The notes: generated by a model not told the origin, from the letters alone. 64,000 nucleotides of DNA from Micromonospora sp. PLK6-60 (GCF_019890675.1 NZ_JAIOAA010000004.1:248001-312000), one strand, 5' to 3'; positions 1-8,563 are shown, counted from the stretch's first letter. A program made the numbers and translations.

Positions 1-1
1 G

Positions 2-706
2 CTGGAGGTGCTCGCCCGGTTCGCCCGGGCGGTGCGCGAGTCGCCGTCGGTGGACCCGCGCTCGGGCGTCTCGGCCCGGTTCGCCATCGCCGCCGCCGAG
101 ACGGTCGCGGCGACCGCGTTGCGCCGCGCCGGTCTGCTCGCCGCCTCCGCCGGCGCGGGCGCCGCCGCGGGCGCTGCCGCCGCTGGTGCCGCCTCTGCCG
201 ACGGCGGCTCGGGTGAGGTGTTAAGCGGGGGCCCCTATACAACGGAAAGCGTTAACAAGGGCACCCTCCTTACCGGGCCGGAGGAGCCGGTGGCGCGGGT
301 GGGGGACGCGGTGTCGGTGACGTCGACGCTGCGGGGCAAGGTGGAGTTCGAGAGCGGTGAGGAGGGGCGGGAGACGGAGATCCTGGCCCACCTGCTGCGT
401 ACCGCCACCGCGGAGACCTTCCGGGCCCGGCTGGCCGGGCTGGACCTGTCCGGGTTCACCGCGCTGGTGGCCGAGGGCGGGTTGATCGAGACCGGTGAGC
501 TGGTGCCGTCGGCGGAGCTGCTGCGGCAGGTCGGCACCGTGCCGGGGCTGGCCAAGGCCCTCGACCGGCTCGGCCTGGGCGACGCGCCCAGCCCGGCGCA
601 GGCGGCGGCGGGGATCGAGTTCGTGCTGGAGGGGTTGCACCTGACCCGCCGGCTCGGCAAGGACGTCACCGAGTCCGGCCGGACCGTCTACGGCGGCCGG
701 GGCTAG
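2..706 (+). CDS. MoxR/Mg-chelatase-type AAA ATPase, C-terminal part (5' truncated)
   Basis: Only the C-terminal ~235 residues lie in the window; the frame is open to base 2, so the gene starts upstream. The text DPRSGVSARFAIAAAETVAA is the sensor-2/lid region typical of Mg-chelatase I or MoxR-like AAA ATPases. The Walker motifs must lie outside. It stops 3 nt before a VWA-domain gene, the usual ATPase-VWA pairing in which the ATPase remodels targets with its VWA partner in the cytoplasm. Residues around 71-89 (counted from base 8) are encoded by a 55-bp repeat inserted in the frame, just after an Ala/Gly-rich stretch. Family assignment is good; substrate is unknown. Confidence 0.8.
   Translation: MEVLARFARAVRESPSVDPRSGVSARFAIAAAETVAATALRRAGLLAASAGAGAAAGAAAAGAASADGGSGEVLSGGPYTTESVNKGTLLTGPEEPVARVGDAVSVTSTLRGKVEFESGEEGRETEILAHLLRTATAETFRARLAGLDLSGFTALVAEGGLIETGELVPSAELLRQVGTVPGLAKALDRLGLGDAPSPAQAAAGIEFVLEGLHLTRRLGKDVTESGRTVYGGRG
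219..273 (-). repeat. 55-bp dispersed element, copy E1 (inside a coding sequence)
   Basis: Read on the minus strand the element runs from GTAAGGAGGG to GCTTAACA and is exactly 55 bp. It shares the ends, the central GTTAACGC and the GC-box blocks with the copies at 24650, 33148 and 33464. It lies inside the ATPase frame, and translation continues through it. Because 55 is not a multiple of three, the insertion must have come with a compensating length change such as a short target duplication. Confidence 0.85.
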
Positions 707-709
707 GCG

Positions 710-2662
710 ATGGCCGGCAACCGGTTCCGGTACGGGCAGTGGCGGGGTGGCCCCGACCCGCTCGCCCCGCCGTACGACGTGCGGGCGGCGGTGGACGCGG
801 TCGGCGCGGAGGTGCTGGCTGGCGGCAGCCTCCGGGAGGCGCTGCGCGACCTGCTGCGGCGTGGCCCGCGGGGGCGGGGTGGCCTGGACGAGCTGGCCGC
901 CCGGGCCCGGCGGCTGCGGCGGGAGGCGCTGCGCCGGGGCGACCTGGACGGGGCGGTGACCCGCTCTCAGGCCCTGCTGGACCAGGCCCTCGCCGCCGAG
1001 CGGGACGCGCTGCGCGAGCGGGCTGACGACGACGCCCGGTTCGCCGAGGCGGTGCTGGACAACCTGCCCCGCTCCACCGCCCGGGCGGTCCAGGAGCTGG
1101 CCGGGTACGAGTGGGCCAGCGAGCCGGCGCGGCAGACGTACCAGCGGATCCTCGACGGGCTGCGCGGCGACGTGCTGGAGCAGCGCTTCGCCGGGCTGCG
1201 GGACGCGGCCCGGGTGGCCAGCGACCCGGCGGTGCAGCGGCAGCTCGCCGAGATGATGCGCGACCTGAACGACCTGCTGGCCCGGCACGCCCGCAGCGAG
1301 GACACCACCGACGCGTTCGCCGAGTTCATGCGCCGGCACGGGGAGTTCTTCCCGGAGCGGCCGAAGGACGTCGACGAGCTGGTCGACGTGCTGGCCCGCC
1401 GGGCCGCGGCCGGTGAACGGCTGATGCGTTCGCTGTCGGACCGGCAGCGCGAGGAGCTGGCCGGGCTGATGCAACAGTCGCTCGGCGACCGGCTGGCCGG
1501 GGAACTGTCCCGGCTCGACGACCACCTGCGGGCGTTGCGCCCCGACCTGAACTGGCAGCGCGGCGAGCGGGTCCGTGGCGACCGGCCGCTCGGCTACGGG
1601 GAGGCGACCGGGGCGCTGGACGAGATCGCCGAGCTGGACGAGCTGCTGGACGGGCTCGACCAGGACCAGCCGGGGGCGACGCTGGACGACGTGGACGTCG
1701 ACGCGGTGGCCCGAACGCTGGGCCGGGAGGCCGCCGACGACGTACGCCGGCTGCGGGAGCTGGAGCGGGAGCTGCGCCGGCAGGGCTGGGTGAGCCGGGA
1801 CGCGGACGGGTTGACGCTCAGCCCGAAGGCGCTGCGCCGGCTCGCCGCCACCGCGCTGCGCCGGGTCTTCGCGGACCTGACGGCCGGCCCGCGCGGGCAG
1901 CACGACCTGCGCTCGGCCGGCGCGGCGGGCGAGGTGAGCGGGGCGTCGCGGCAGTGGGAGTACGGCGACGAGCAGCCGCTGGACGTGGTGCGCACGCTGA
2001 CCCGGGCGGTCCGCCGGGCCGGCCCCTCGGTGCCGGTGCGGCTGGCGGTCGAGGACTTCGAGGTGGTGGAGACCGAGCGGCGGGCCTCGGCGGCGGTGGC
2101 GCTCTGCGTCGACCTGTCGTACTCGATGATCTCGCAGGGCCGGTGGGGCCCGATGAAGCAGACGGCGCTGGCGTTGTCGCACCTGGTGGCGACCCGGTTC
2201 CCGCAGGACGCGTTGCAGATCGTGGGGTTCGGGCGGGAGGCGGCGGCGCTGACCCAGCAGGAACTGGCGGCGGTCGAGCCGGAGCTGGAGCAGGGCACCA
2301 ACCTCCAGCACGCGCTGCGGCTGGCCGGCCGGCACCTGCGCCGGCACCCGGGCGCCGAGCCGGTGGTGCTGGTGGTGACCGACGGTGAGCCCACCGCCCA
2401 CCTCGACCCGGAGGACGGCGAGGCGTACTTCCACTGGCCGCCGCTGCCGGAGACGATCGAGGCGACCATCCACGAGGTGGACCGGCTGACCCGGTACGGC
2501 GCCACGATCAACCTGTTCATGCTCGGTGACGACCCCGGCCTGCGCCGCTTCGTCGACGCGGTGGCCCGCCGCTCCAACGGCCGGATGTTCACCCCCGACC
2601 CCGACGACCTGGGCGAGTACGTCGTGGCCGACTACCTCCGCGCCCGCCACGGCCGCCCCTGA
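710..2662 (+). CDS. VWA domain-containing protein (MoxR/chelatase partner)
   Basis: This 650-aa protein has a long, charged, mostly helical N-terminal region (about 1-440) and a C-terminal von Willebrand A domain. The metal-ion-dependent adhesion site is visible as DLSYS at residues 468-472, followed by a conserved Thr in EQGTN and a later VTDGEP strand. VWA partners of MoxR/chelatase ATPases bind Mg2+ through this site and help remodel or metal-load client proteins in the cytoplasm. The ATG lies 3 nt after the stop of the ATPase gene, so the two are almost certainly co-transcribed. No signal peptide is seen. The client is unknown. Confidence 0.85.
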   Translation: MAGNRFRYGQWRGGPDPLAPPYDVRAAVDAVGAEVLAGGSLREALRDLLRRGPRGRGGLDELAARARRLRREALRRGDLDGAVTRSQALLDQALAAERDALRERADDDARFAEAVLDNLPRSTARAVQELAGYEWASEPARQTYQRILDGLRGDVLEQRFAGLRDAARVASDPAVQRQLAEMMRDLNDLLARHARSEDTTDAFAEFMRRHGEFFPERPKDVDELVDVLARRAAAGERLMRSLSDRQREELAGLMQQSLGDRLAGELSRLDDHLRALRPDLNWQRGERVRGDRPLGYGEATGALDEIAELDELLDGLDQDQPGATLDDVDVDAVARTLGREAADDVRRLRELERELRRQGWVSRDADGLTLSPKALRRLAATALRRVFADLTAGPRGQHDLRSAGAAGEVSGASRQWEYGDEQPLDVVRTLTRAVRRAGPSVPVRLAVEDFEVVETERRASAAVALCVDLSYSMISQGRWGPMKQTALALSHLVATRFPQDALQIVGFGREAAALTQQELAAVEPELEQGTNLQHALRLAGRHLRRHPGAEPVVLVVTDGEPTAHLDPEDGEAYFHWPPLPETIEATIHEVDRLTRYGATINLFMLGDDPGLRRFVDAVARRSNGRMFTPDPDDLGEYVVADYLRARHGRP

Positions 2663-2665
2663 CCC

Positions 2666-2699
2666 CGCCCCCACCCCCACCCCCACCCCCACCCCCCCC
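2666..2699 (+). repeat. CCCCCA simple tandem repeat
   Basis: About five copies of a 6-bp CCCCCA unit directly follow the stop codon of the VWA gene. This is a short low-complexity tract, likely to vary in length between strains. Confidence 0.8.
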
Positions 2700-2706
2700 T
2701 CGCCCC

Positions 2707-2783
2707 CGCCGATCATGGACTTGTGGCACTGGGCAAAAGCCACTCATCCGGATGAACCAGGCGCCATAACTCCATGATCGGCG
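2707..2783. repeat. 77-bp inverted-repeat element (REP/MITE-like)
   Basis: The left arm at 2707-2727 and right arm at 2763-2783 are 21 bp each and complementary at 19 of 21 positions. Both arms contain CGCCGATCATGGA. The middle holds a perfect 12-bp palindrome, TCATCCGGATGA, at 2744-2755. It sits between two same-strand genes and is much less G+C-rich than its surroundings. It could fold into a long hairpin and act as a terminator, or be a non-autonomous mobile repeat. I see no second full copy in the window. Confidence 0.7.
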
Positions 2784-2808
2784 AGGGCGGGCGGGGTTGA
2801 GTGGGGGG

Positions 2809-3294
2809 ATGGACGGGGTGGACGGTGGTCAGTTGCGGCGGGCGTACGGGGAGGTGCTCGCCGAGCTGGACGGGGGCGGGTTCGGGGCGCCCGAGGAGGG
2901 CGGGTTGAGCGCCGATCAGATCGTGGCGCACCTGGCCGCCAACGACGAGCTGATGAGCGAGGCCACCGAGGCGGTGCTGGCCGGGTCGCCGTTCGCGTAC
3001 TACGACCTGGAGACCATCCACCGGCCGCAGCTCGACGCGCTGGTCGCCGAGTGCGGTGGCCTGGACGGGCTGGCCGCCCTGCTGCGGGCCACCAGCCAGA
3101 AACTCTGCGCGCTGGCTGACCGGCTCGGCCCGGCGGCGGAAACCCCGGTGGACACCGTGCTGCGGGAGGGCTTCGACCTGGACGTGGACGAGTCGCTGCC
3201 CTGGGGCCGAGTGCTGGACCTGCACACCCGGGTGCACCTGCCGATGCACCTGGCCCAGCTGCGCGCCCTGCGCCACCACCCCCACCCGGCCTGA
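2809..3294 (+). CDS. DinB-like / mycothiol-dependent-isomerase-type protein
   Basis: This 161-aa protein has a His near the N-terminus (VAHLAANDELM, about residue 44) and a C-terminal HTRVHLPMHLAQLRAL segment. That spacing matches the metal-binding His pattern of four-helix DinB/maleylpyruvate-isomerase-like enzymes, many of which use mycothiol in actinomycetes. I chose the ATG after a G-rich ribosome site; an upstream in-frame TTG at 2797 would add four residues. The substrate is unknown. The gene stands alone, between the 77-bp inverted repeat and a tandem-repeat/terminator region. Confidence 0.6.
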   Translation: MDGVDGGQLRRAYGEVLAELDGGGFGAPEEGGLSADQIVAHLAANDELMSEATEAVLAGSPFAYYDLETIHRPQLDALVAECGGLDGLAALLRATSQKLCALADRLGPAAETPVDTVLREGFDLDVDESLPWGRVLDLHTRVHLPMHLAQLRALRHHPHPA

Positions 3295-3330
3295 CCCCGC
3301 CGTCCAGAGCGACGGCGGACGGCGCTGCCT

Positions 3331-3467
3331 GCCGCACGTCGGGCCTTCCTGAGGCGGGGATGCCCCGCCTTGCCGCGCCTCGGGCCTTCCCGGGGCGGAG
3401 GTGCCCGCGTTGTCGCAAGCTGGGCCTTCCTGGGGCGGGGATGGCCCGTTCTGCCGCACACCGGGCC
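3331..3467. repeat. 41-bp tandem repeat, about 3.4 copies
   Basis: Units begin at 3331, 3372, 3412 and 3453 (partial). Each carries GGGCCTTCC followed by GGGGCGG-type sequence and a GCCGC-like start. Units are 40-41 bp and diverged at several positions. The array fills the gap between two convergent genes. Confidence 0.75.
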
Positions 3468-3471
3468 AACC

Positions 3472-3533
3472 CGGGCCCGAGGCGCGCGGCCCGTGCCCGG
3501 GGCCCGTGCCCGGGGGCCCGCGCCTCGGGCCCG
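3472..3533. terminator. Bidirectional terminator-like hairpin
   Basis: A perfect 15-bp inverted repeat (3472-3486 with 3519-3533, core GGGCCCGAGGCGCG) surrounds a 32-bp GC-rich loop that can itself fold. It lies between the convergent DinB-like and GlxA-type genes, which suits termination from both sides. No U-tract is present, as is common in actinomycetes. Confidence 0.6.
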
Positions 3534-3549
3534 AGGCGTGGGGCGCGGG

Positions 3550-4527
3550 TCAGGTGGGGACGCGGCGGAAGGTGCGGCGGTAGGCGGACGGGGAGACGCC
3601 GATGCGCAGCTGGAGTTGCTGGCGCAGGGCGGCGGCGGTGCCGAAGCCGGACCGGTGGGCGATCTGGTCCACGCTCAGGTCGGTGGTCTCCAGCAGCAGC
3701 CGGGCGTGGTCGGCGCGCTGCTGGGCCAGCCACTGCGCCGGGCTGAGGCCGGTCTCGGAGCGGAAGTGCCGGGTGAAGGTGCGGACGCTCATCCCGGCGT
3801 GCGCCGCCAGGTCGCGCAGCGCGACCGGCTCGTGCAGCCGTTGGCGGGCCCAGTCCCGGGTGGCGCCGGTGCCGTTGCGCGCCTTCGGCGGGATCGGCCG
3901 TTCGATGTACTGGGCCTGGCCGCCGTCCCGCCAGGGTGGCACCACGCAGCGCCGGGCCGACCGGTTGGCCACCTCGCTGCCGTGGTCGGTCCGGATGACG
4001 TGCAGGCACAGGTCGATCCCGGCGGCCACCCCGGCGGAGGTGAGCACCGGGCTGTCGTCGATGAAGAGCACGTCGGGGTCGAGGTCGACGCCGGGGTGCA
4101 GGCGGCGGAACCGGCTCGCGTACGCCCAGTGGGTGGTGGCCGGGCGGCCGTCGAGCAGGCCGGCGGCGGCGAGGACGAACGCGCCGGTGCAGATGGACAT
4201 GATCCGTACGCCCCGCCGGTGGGCGGCCCGCAGCGCCTCGGCGACGGCCGGTTCGACGGTGCCGTCGGTCAGCGGCGGGCCGGCGTGGATGCCGGGGACG
4301 ACGACGGTGTCGGCGGACTCCAGCAGCTCCAGCCCGTGGTCGGGGAGGACCTGGAAGCCGGCGGTGCTGCGGACCGGCCGGCCGCCGGGGGTGCAGGCGG
4401 TGACGGAGTAGAGCGAGGTGCCCTGGTCGGTGCGGGCGGTGCCGAAGACCTGGGCGGGGGTGCCGAGGTCCAGGCCCACCACGTCGTCGACGGCGAGCAC
4501 CGCGACCCGGTGCCGAGCGATGGTCAT
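3550..4527 (-). CDS. GlxA-family AraC-type transcriptional regulator
   Basis: This 325-aa protein joins an N-terminal DJ-1/PfpI (class I amidotransferase-like) domain, with the nucleophile-elbow text SICTGAFVLAAAGLLDG, to a C-terminal AraC-type double helix-turn-helix (LRDLAAHAGMSVRTFTRHFRSETG). GlxA-like regulators bind DNA through the AraC domain and usually sense small molecules with the DJ-1 domain. It is transcribed divergently from an MFS transporter, a likely target. An upstream ATG at 4545 would add six residues; I prefer 4527 because family members start close to the first beta strand. Confidence 0.85.
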   Translation of the reverse strand: MTIARHRVAVLAVDDVVGLDLGTPAQVFGTARTDQGTSLYSVTACTPGGRPVRSTAGFQVLPDHGLELLESADTVVVPGIHAGPPLTDGTVEPAVAEALRAAHRRGVRIMSICTGAFVLAAAGLLDGRPATTHWAYASRFRRLHPGVDLDPDVLFIDDSPVLTSAGVAAGIDLCLHVIRTDHGSEVANRSARRCVVPPWRDGGQAQYIERPIPPKARNGTGATRDWARQRLHEPVALRDLAAHAGMSVRTFTRHFRSETGLSPAQWLAQQRADHARLLLETTDLSVDQIAHRSGFGTAAALRQQLQLRIGVSPSAYRRTFRRVPT

Positions 4528-4598
4528 GGCCCGATTATTGCGCATGATGGCTTTCCGGCCACTCGTCGGCGGCCCGCCGGCCCCGCAGACTCGACAAC

Positions 4599-5900
4599 GT
4601 GATCCGACACCGCCTCCATCCGGCCTGGTACGTCGCCGCCGTCGCCTTCGTGGCGCTGGTCGGCGCGGCCGGCTTCCGCGCCACCCCCAGCGTGCTGCTG
4701 CACCCGCTGCACGCCGAGTTCGGCTGGCCGCTGGCCACCATCTCCGCCGCCGTCTCGGTGAACCTCCTGCTGTACGGGCTGACCGCCCCGTTCGCCGCCG
4801 CGCTGATGGACCGGTTCGGCATCCGCCGGGTGGTGGCCGCCGCGCTGCTGCTGGTCGCCCTCGGCAGCGGGCTGACCGTGTTCATGAGCGCGAGCTGGCA
4901 GCTCGTCATGTGCTGGGGCGTGCTGGTCGGGCTGGGCACCGGCTCGATGGCGCTGGCGTTCGTGGCGACCGTCACCGGCCGCTGGTTCATCAAGCGGCGC
5001 GGGCTGGTCACCGGGGTGCTGACCGCGGGTGGCGCGGCCGGGCAACTGGTCTTCCTGCCGCTGCTCGCCGTGCTGGTACGCGACCACGGCTGGCGCACGG
5101 CGGCGCTGGTCGTGGCCGGGGCGGCGCTGGCCGTCGTACCCCTGGCGGCCTGGCTGCTGCGGGAGCACCCGGCGGATCTGGGCCTGCCGCCCTACGGCGG
5201 CACCGAGGTCGTCCCGCCGCCACCGGCCACCGGCGGAGCGGCGGCCCGGGCGGTCGGCGCGCTGGCCGCGGCGGCCCGGACCCGGCCGTTCTGGCTGCTG
5301 GCCGGCGGCTTCGCCATCTGCGGCGCGACCACCAACGGGCTGGTCGGCACCCACTTCGTGCCGGCCGCCCACGACCACGGCATGGCGGAGACCACCGCGG
5401 CCGGGCTGCTGGCCCTGGTCGGGCTCTTCGACATCGCCGGGGCGCTGCTCTCCGGCTGGCTCACCGACCGGGTGGACGGCCGGCTGCTGCTCGGCGTCTA
5501 CTACGCGCTGCGCGGCGGGTCGCTGCTGGTGCTGCCGAGCCTGTTCGCCGGCACCGCCGAGCCCAGCATGCTGGTCTTCATCGTCTTCTACGGCCTGGAC
5601 TGGGTGGCCACCGTGCCACCCACCGTGGCGCTGTGCCGGGAATACTTCGGCGCCTCCGGCGCGGTGGTCTTCGGCTGGGTGTTCGCCGCCCACCAGTTCG
5701 GCGCGGCGATCGCCGCGACCGGCGCGGGCCTGGTCCGCGACCGGCTCGGCGACTACGCCCTGGCCTGGTACGTGGCCGGCGCGCTGTCGATCGGCGCGGC
5801 CGGGCTCTCCCTGCTGCTGCGCCGGCGGGGCGCGGTGCTCCCGCCCGTCCCGCCGGCGCCGGTGGCCGCCGGCCGCCGCGCCTGGAGCTACCGGGGCTGA
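4599..5900 (+). CDS. MFS transporter (12 TM, OFA/NarK-like)
   Basis: This 433-aa membrane protein has about twelve hydrophobic helices. The loop after helix 2 carries the MFS signature as DRFGIRR, and the same motif recurs in the second half as LTDRVDGR. It should be a secondary transporter in the cytoplasmic membrane. The GTG start is at 4599. It is divergent from the GlxA-type regulator with a 71-nt gap that must hold both promoters. The substrate cannot be told from sequence. Confidence 0.8.
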   Translation: MIRHRLHPAWYVAAVAFVALVGAAGFRATPSVLLHPLHAEFGWPLATISAAVSVNLLLYGLTAPFAAALMDRFGIRRVVAAALLLVALGSGLTVFMSASWQLVMCWGVLVGLGTGSMALAFVATVTGRWFIKRRGLVTGVLTAGGAAGQLVFLPLLAVLVRDHGWRTAALVVAGAALAVVPLAAWLLREHPADLGLPPYGGTEVVPPPPATGGAAARAVGALAAAARTRPFWLLAGGFAICGATTNGLVGTHFVPAAHDHGMAETTAAGLLALVGLFDIAGALLSGWLTDRVDGRLLLGVYYALRGGSLLVLPSLFAGTAEPSMLVFIVFYGLDWVATVPPTVALCREYFGASGAVVFGWVFAAHQFGAAIAATGAGLVRDRLGDYALAWYVAGALSIGAAGLSLLLRRRGAVLPPVPPAPVAAGRRAWSYRG

Positions 5901-5913
5901 CCGCCGGCGGCCG

Positions 5914-6669
5914 TCAGCCCAGGGTCCACTGCTGCTCGGCGGTGGCGGTGCAGGTGGACTGCTCCAGGACCGCCCCGGCGGTGGTGGCGTTGTCGCGCAC
6001 CTTCACGCACTTGCCGCTGTGTACCGGGGTGAGCAGCACCGGTCCGGTGCCGATGGCGACCACCCGCCACTGCTGGTTGGGCTGGCCGTGGCAGGACCAC
6101 TGCTGCAGCACCGCGCCGTCGTCGCCGCTGCCGCCGTCCAGGTCGAGGCACTTGCCGCTGGCGGCGTTGGTCAGGGTGACCACCTCGCCGTCGACCGGGG
6201 TGGCCACCCACTGCTGCTCGGGGCCGCCGGTGCAGTCGACAAGCATCGCGTCGGCGCCCTCCGGGTCGCCGCCGGCCACGCCCACGCAGAGCCCGGAGGT
6301 CGCCGCCCGGAACACCTGGGGGCCGGTCGGCGGCCCGGCCGGGGCGGGCGGCGGCGGAGGCGCGGTGCTGGCCTCGGGGGTGGGTGACGGCTCGGCCGTG
6401 GGCACGGCCTCCTCGGTCGTCTCGGCGCCCGCCGACGACTCCTGGGCCGCCGGCTGCGGGGTGGCCGCGGCGGCCGGGATCACCGGCTCGTCGCCGCCAC
6501 CGCCGAGCGCGCCGGAGGCGAAGAAGGCCCCGAGGAGTACGCCGATCACGCCGATCGCCAGCGCGGCCCGCAGCAGCGGGTCCCGGGGCAGGCCGGGCAG
6601 GCCAGGACGGCGGCGGGCGGCGCCGTAGACGGTGCCGGCCGGGTCGTTGCGGTCATCGGAGACGGCCAT
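5914..6669 (-). CDS. Membrane-anchored ricin-type beta-trefoil lectin protein
   Basis: This 251-aa protein has a basic cytoplasmic N-terminus, one transmembrane helix (ALAIGVIGVLLGAFFASGAL, about 33-52), a Pro/Ala/Thr-rich linker and a C-terminal RICIN/CBM13-type domain. The trefoil repeats show the Q-W signature as EQQW, NQQW and EQQW and conserved Cys pairs. Such domains bind sugars outside the cell. I placed the start at MAVSDDRND; the frame extends 19 codons further upstream without family-like sequence. There is no catalytic domain, so it is probably a carbohydrate-binding surface protein. Confidence 0.8.
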   Translation of the reverse strand: MAVSDDRNDPAGTVYGAARRRPGLPGLPRDPLLRAALAIGVIGVLLGAFFASGALGGGGDEPVIPAAAATPQPAAQESSAGAETTEEAVPTAEPSPTPEASTAPPPPPAPAGPPTGPQVFRAATSGLCVGVAGGDPEGADAMLVDCTGGPEQQWVATPVDGEVVTLTNAASGKCLDLDGGSGDDGAVLQQWSCHGQPNQQWRVVAIGTGPVLLTPVHSGKCVKVRDNATTAGAVLEQSTCTATAEQQWTLG

Positions 6670-6749
6670 GGGGGCATCCTGACGCACACCGCCGTCCCGG
6701 GGCCAATCGCCGCCCCGTGCGGTCACCCACCGTCAACCGGCCGGCCCGG

Positions 6750-7034
6750 TCAGTCGACGACCGTGACGTCCTTCCAGAAGGCCACCCGGTCCCGGACCAT
6801 CTCGGCGTCCGGCTTCGGCTCCGGGTAGTACCAGACCGCGTCGGCGCTGCGGTGGCCCTCGTGTTCCAGCGTGTAGTAGGAGGCGGTGCCCTTCCAGGGG
6901 CAGACCGTGTGCGTGTCGGAGCCCCGGAGCACGTCCTCGCGCAGCGTGGCGCGGGGGAAGTAGTGGTTGCCCTCGACCAGCACCGTGTCGTCGCTCTCGG
7001 CGATCACCAGGTCGTTCCACACAGCTTTCGGCAT
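6750..7034 (-). CDS. DUF427 domain protein
   Basis: This 94-aa protein matches the DUF427 family from end to end, with the characteristic NHYFPRATLR, CPWKGTASYY and WYYPEPK blocks. DUF427 proteins are small cytoplasmic beta-rich proteins of unknown biochemical role, common in actinomycetes. I chose the start at MPKAVW; an ATG three codons upstream is also possible. It stands alone, with a divergent tmsA gene 130 nt away. Confidence 0.85.
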   Translation of the reverse strand: MPKAVWNDLVIAESDDTVLVEGNHYFPRATLREDVLRGSDTHTVCPWKGTASYYTLEHEGHRSADAVWYYPEPKPDAEMVRDRVAFWKDVTVVD

Positions 7035-7165
7035 GCCCTCCACGCTATGCCCGGCGCCGCCCGCCGGCCACCGCTGGCGGGAACGCCGCCAACAACGCTC
7101 GGCGGACGCGAAACGGCCACCGTGGACGTCCCCCCGTCGGGCCGATCATGGCGTAATGTGATCTC

Positions 7166-8563
7166 ATGCGCGCTGAGCGTGTGGATCATCCGGTTGACCA
7201 TGATCAGGCGGTGGACACGCTGCGACGGTCGTACGCCGCGGTGCCCGCCGGCGAGCCCGTACGGCTGGCCAAACGCACCTCCAACCTGTTCCGCCCCAGG
7301 TCCACCCCGCGCACCCCGGGGTTGGACGTCAGCGGCCTGACCGGGGTGCTCGGCGTGGACCCGCGGGCCGGCACGGCCGACGTGCAGGGCATGTGCACCT
7401 ATGAGGACCTGGTCGACGCGACCCTGCCGCACGGCCTGATGCCGCTGGTCGTGCCGCAACTGCGCACCATCACCCTGGGCGGGGCGGTGACCGGGCTGGG
7501 CATCGAGTCCACCTCGTTCCGCAACGGCCTGCCGCACGAGTCGGTGACCGAGCTGGACGTGCTCACCGGTGCCGGTGAGATCGTCACGGCCCGGCCGGTC
7601 GGCGAGCACGCCGAGCTGTTCCGCGCGTTCCCCAACTCGCTGGGCAGCCTCGGCTACGCCACCCGGCTGCGCATCGAGCTGCAACCCGTCCGGCGATACG
7701 TGAGCCTGCGCAACATCCGGTTCACCCGGCTGGAGGAGCTCACCGACGCGATCGCGGAGGTGGTCGAGAAGGGCGCCTGGGCGGGCGAGCCGGTCGACGC
7801 GATGGACGGGGTGATGTTCAGCCCCGGCGAGGCATACCTGGTGCTGGGCACGTTCACCGACGAGGCCGAGCGGCCCAGCGACTACACCGGGCAGGACATC
7901 TACTACCGGTCGTTGCGCCGGCGCACCCGGGACGCCCTCACCGCGTACGACTACCTGTGGCGCTGGGACACCGACTGGTTCTGGTGCTCGGCGGCGTTCG
8001 GGGTGCAGCATCCGGTGGTCCGTCGGCTCTGGCCGCAGCGCTACCGGCGCAGCGACTTCTACCACCGGCTGGTCCGTCTCGAGCACCGCCACCAGGTGGC
8101 CGCCCGGGTGGACCGGTGGCGGGGCCGGCCGGCCCGGGAGCGGGTGGTGCAGGACGTGGAGATCCCGCTGGCCGAGACGGCCGGCTTCCTGCGCTGGTTC
8201 GCCCGCGAGGTGGGGATGACGCCGGTGTGGCTGTGCCCGCTGCGGCTGCGCGAGCCGGCCGGTCCGGGTTCCGCCCGGGCCTGGCCGCTGTATCCCCTCC
8301 AACCGGGCGAAACGTATGTGAACATCGGGTTCTGGGGGAGTGTGCCGATCGCCGGGGCGGCGGCGGACGGCGACGTCAACCGCTCCATCGAGCGGGCGGT
8401 GTCCGAGACGGGTGGGCACAAGTCGCTCTACTCGGACGCGTACTACGACCGGGAAACGTTCGACCGGCTCTACGGCGGCGCGGTGTGGCGCGCCGTGCGG
8501 GACCGCTACGACCCGGAACACCGGCTGACCGGACTGTACGAGAAGGCGGTAGCACGGAAATGA
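7166..8563 (+). CDS. tmsA: FAD-binding oxidoreductase of 10-methyl fatty acid synthesis (TmsA/BfaB type)
   Basis: This 465-aa protein has a vanillyl-alcohol-oxidase-type FAD domain (about 45-145, with TLGGAVTGLGIES) and a DHCR24-like C-terminal half. It overlaps by 4 nt (ATGA) a CFA-synthase-like methyltransferase gene. In mycobacteria and other actinomycetes the TmsA/BfaB oxidoreductase reduces the 10-methylene intermediate, made on oleoyl phospholipid by TmsB, to the 10-methyl acyl chain of tuberculostearic acid. Micromonosporaceae contain 10-methyl fatty acids, which supports the call. The function is inferred from gene pairing and family. No tmsC is seen next to it. Confidence 0.75.
   Translation: MRAERVDHPVDHDQAVDTLRRSYAAVPAGEPVRLAKRTSNLFRPRSTPRTPGLDVSGLTGVLGVDPRAGTADVQGMCTYEDLVDATLPHGLMPLVVPQLRTITLGGAVTGLGIESTSFRNGLPHESVTELDVLTGAGEIVTARPVGEHAELFRAFPNSLGSLGYATRLRIELQPVRRYVSLRNIRFTRLEELTDAIAEVVEKGAWAGEPVDAMDGVMFSPGEAYLVLGTFTDEAERPSDYTGQDIYYRSLRRRTRDALTAYDYLWRWDTDWFWCSAAFGVQHPVVRRLWPQRYRRSDFYHRLVRLEHRHQVAARVDRWRGRPARERVVQDVEIPLAETAGFLRWFAREVGMTPVWLCPLRLREPAGPGSARAWPLYPLQPGETYVNIGFWGSVPIAGAAADGDVNRSIERAVSETGGHKSLYSDAYYDRETFDRLYGGAVWRAVRDRYDPEHRLTGLYEKAVARK

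Noticed and set aside
221..2743. 840-codon open frame on the minus strand
   Set aside because: It is the antisense shadow of the ATPase and VWA genes; composition is Arg/Gln/Pro/Val-rich without any domain, as expected in very GC-rich DNA.
3331..3467. Possible CRISPR array
   Set aside because: Repeats are contiguous with no unique spacers, and no cas genes apart from a distant Cas4-like nuclease are present; it is a plain tandem repeat.
7141..7165. GATCATGG near 7145 as another copy of the 77-bp inverted repeat
   Set aside because: Only about 10 bp match; no second arm is found.
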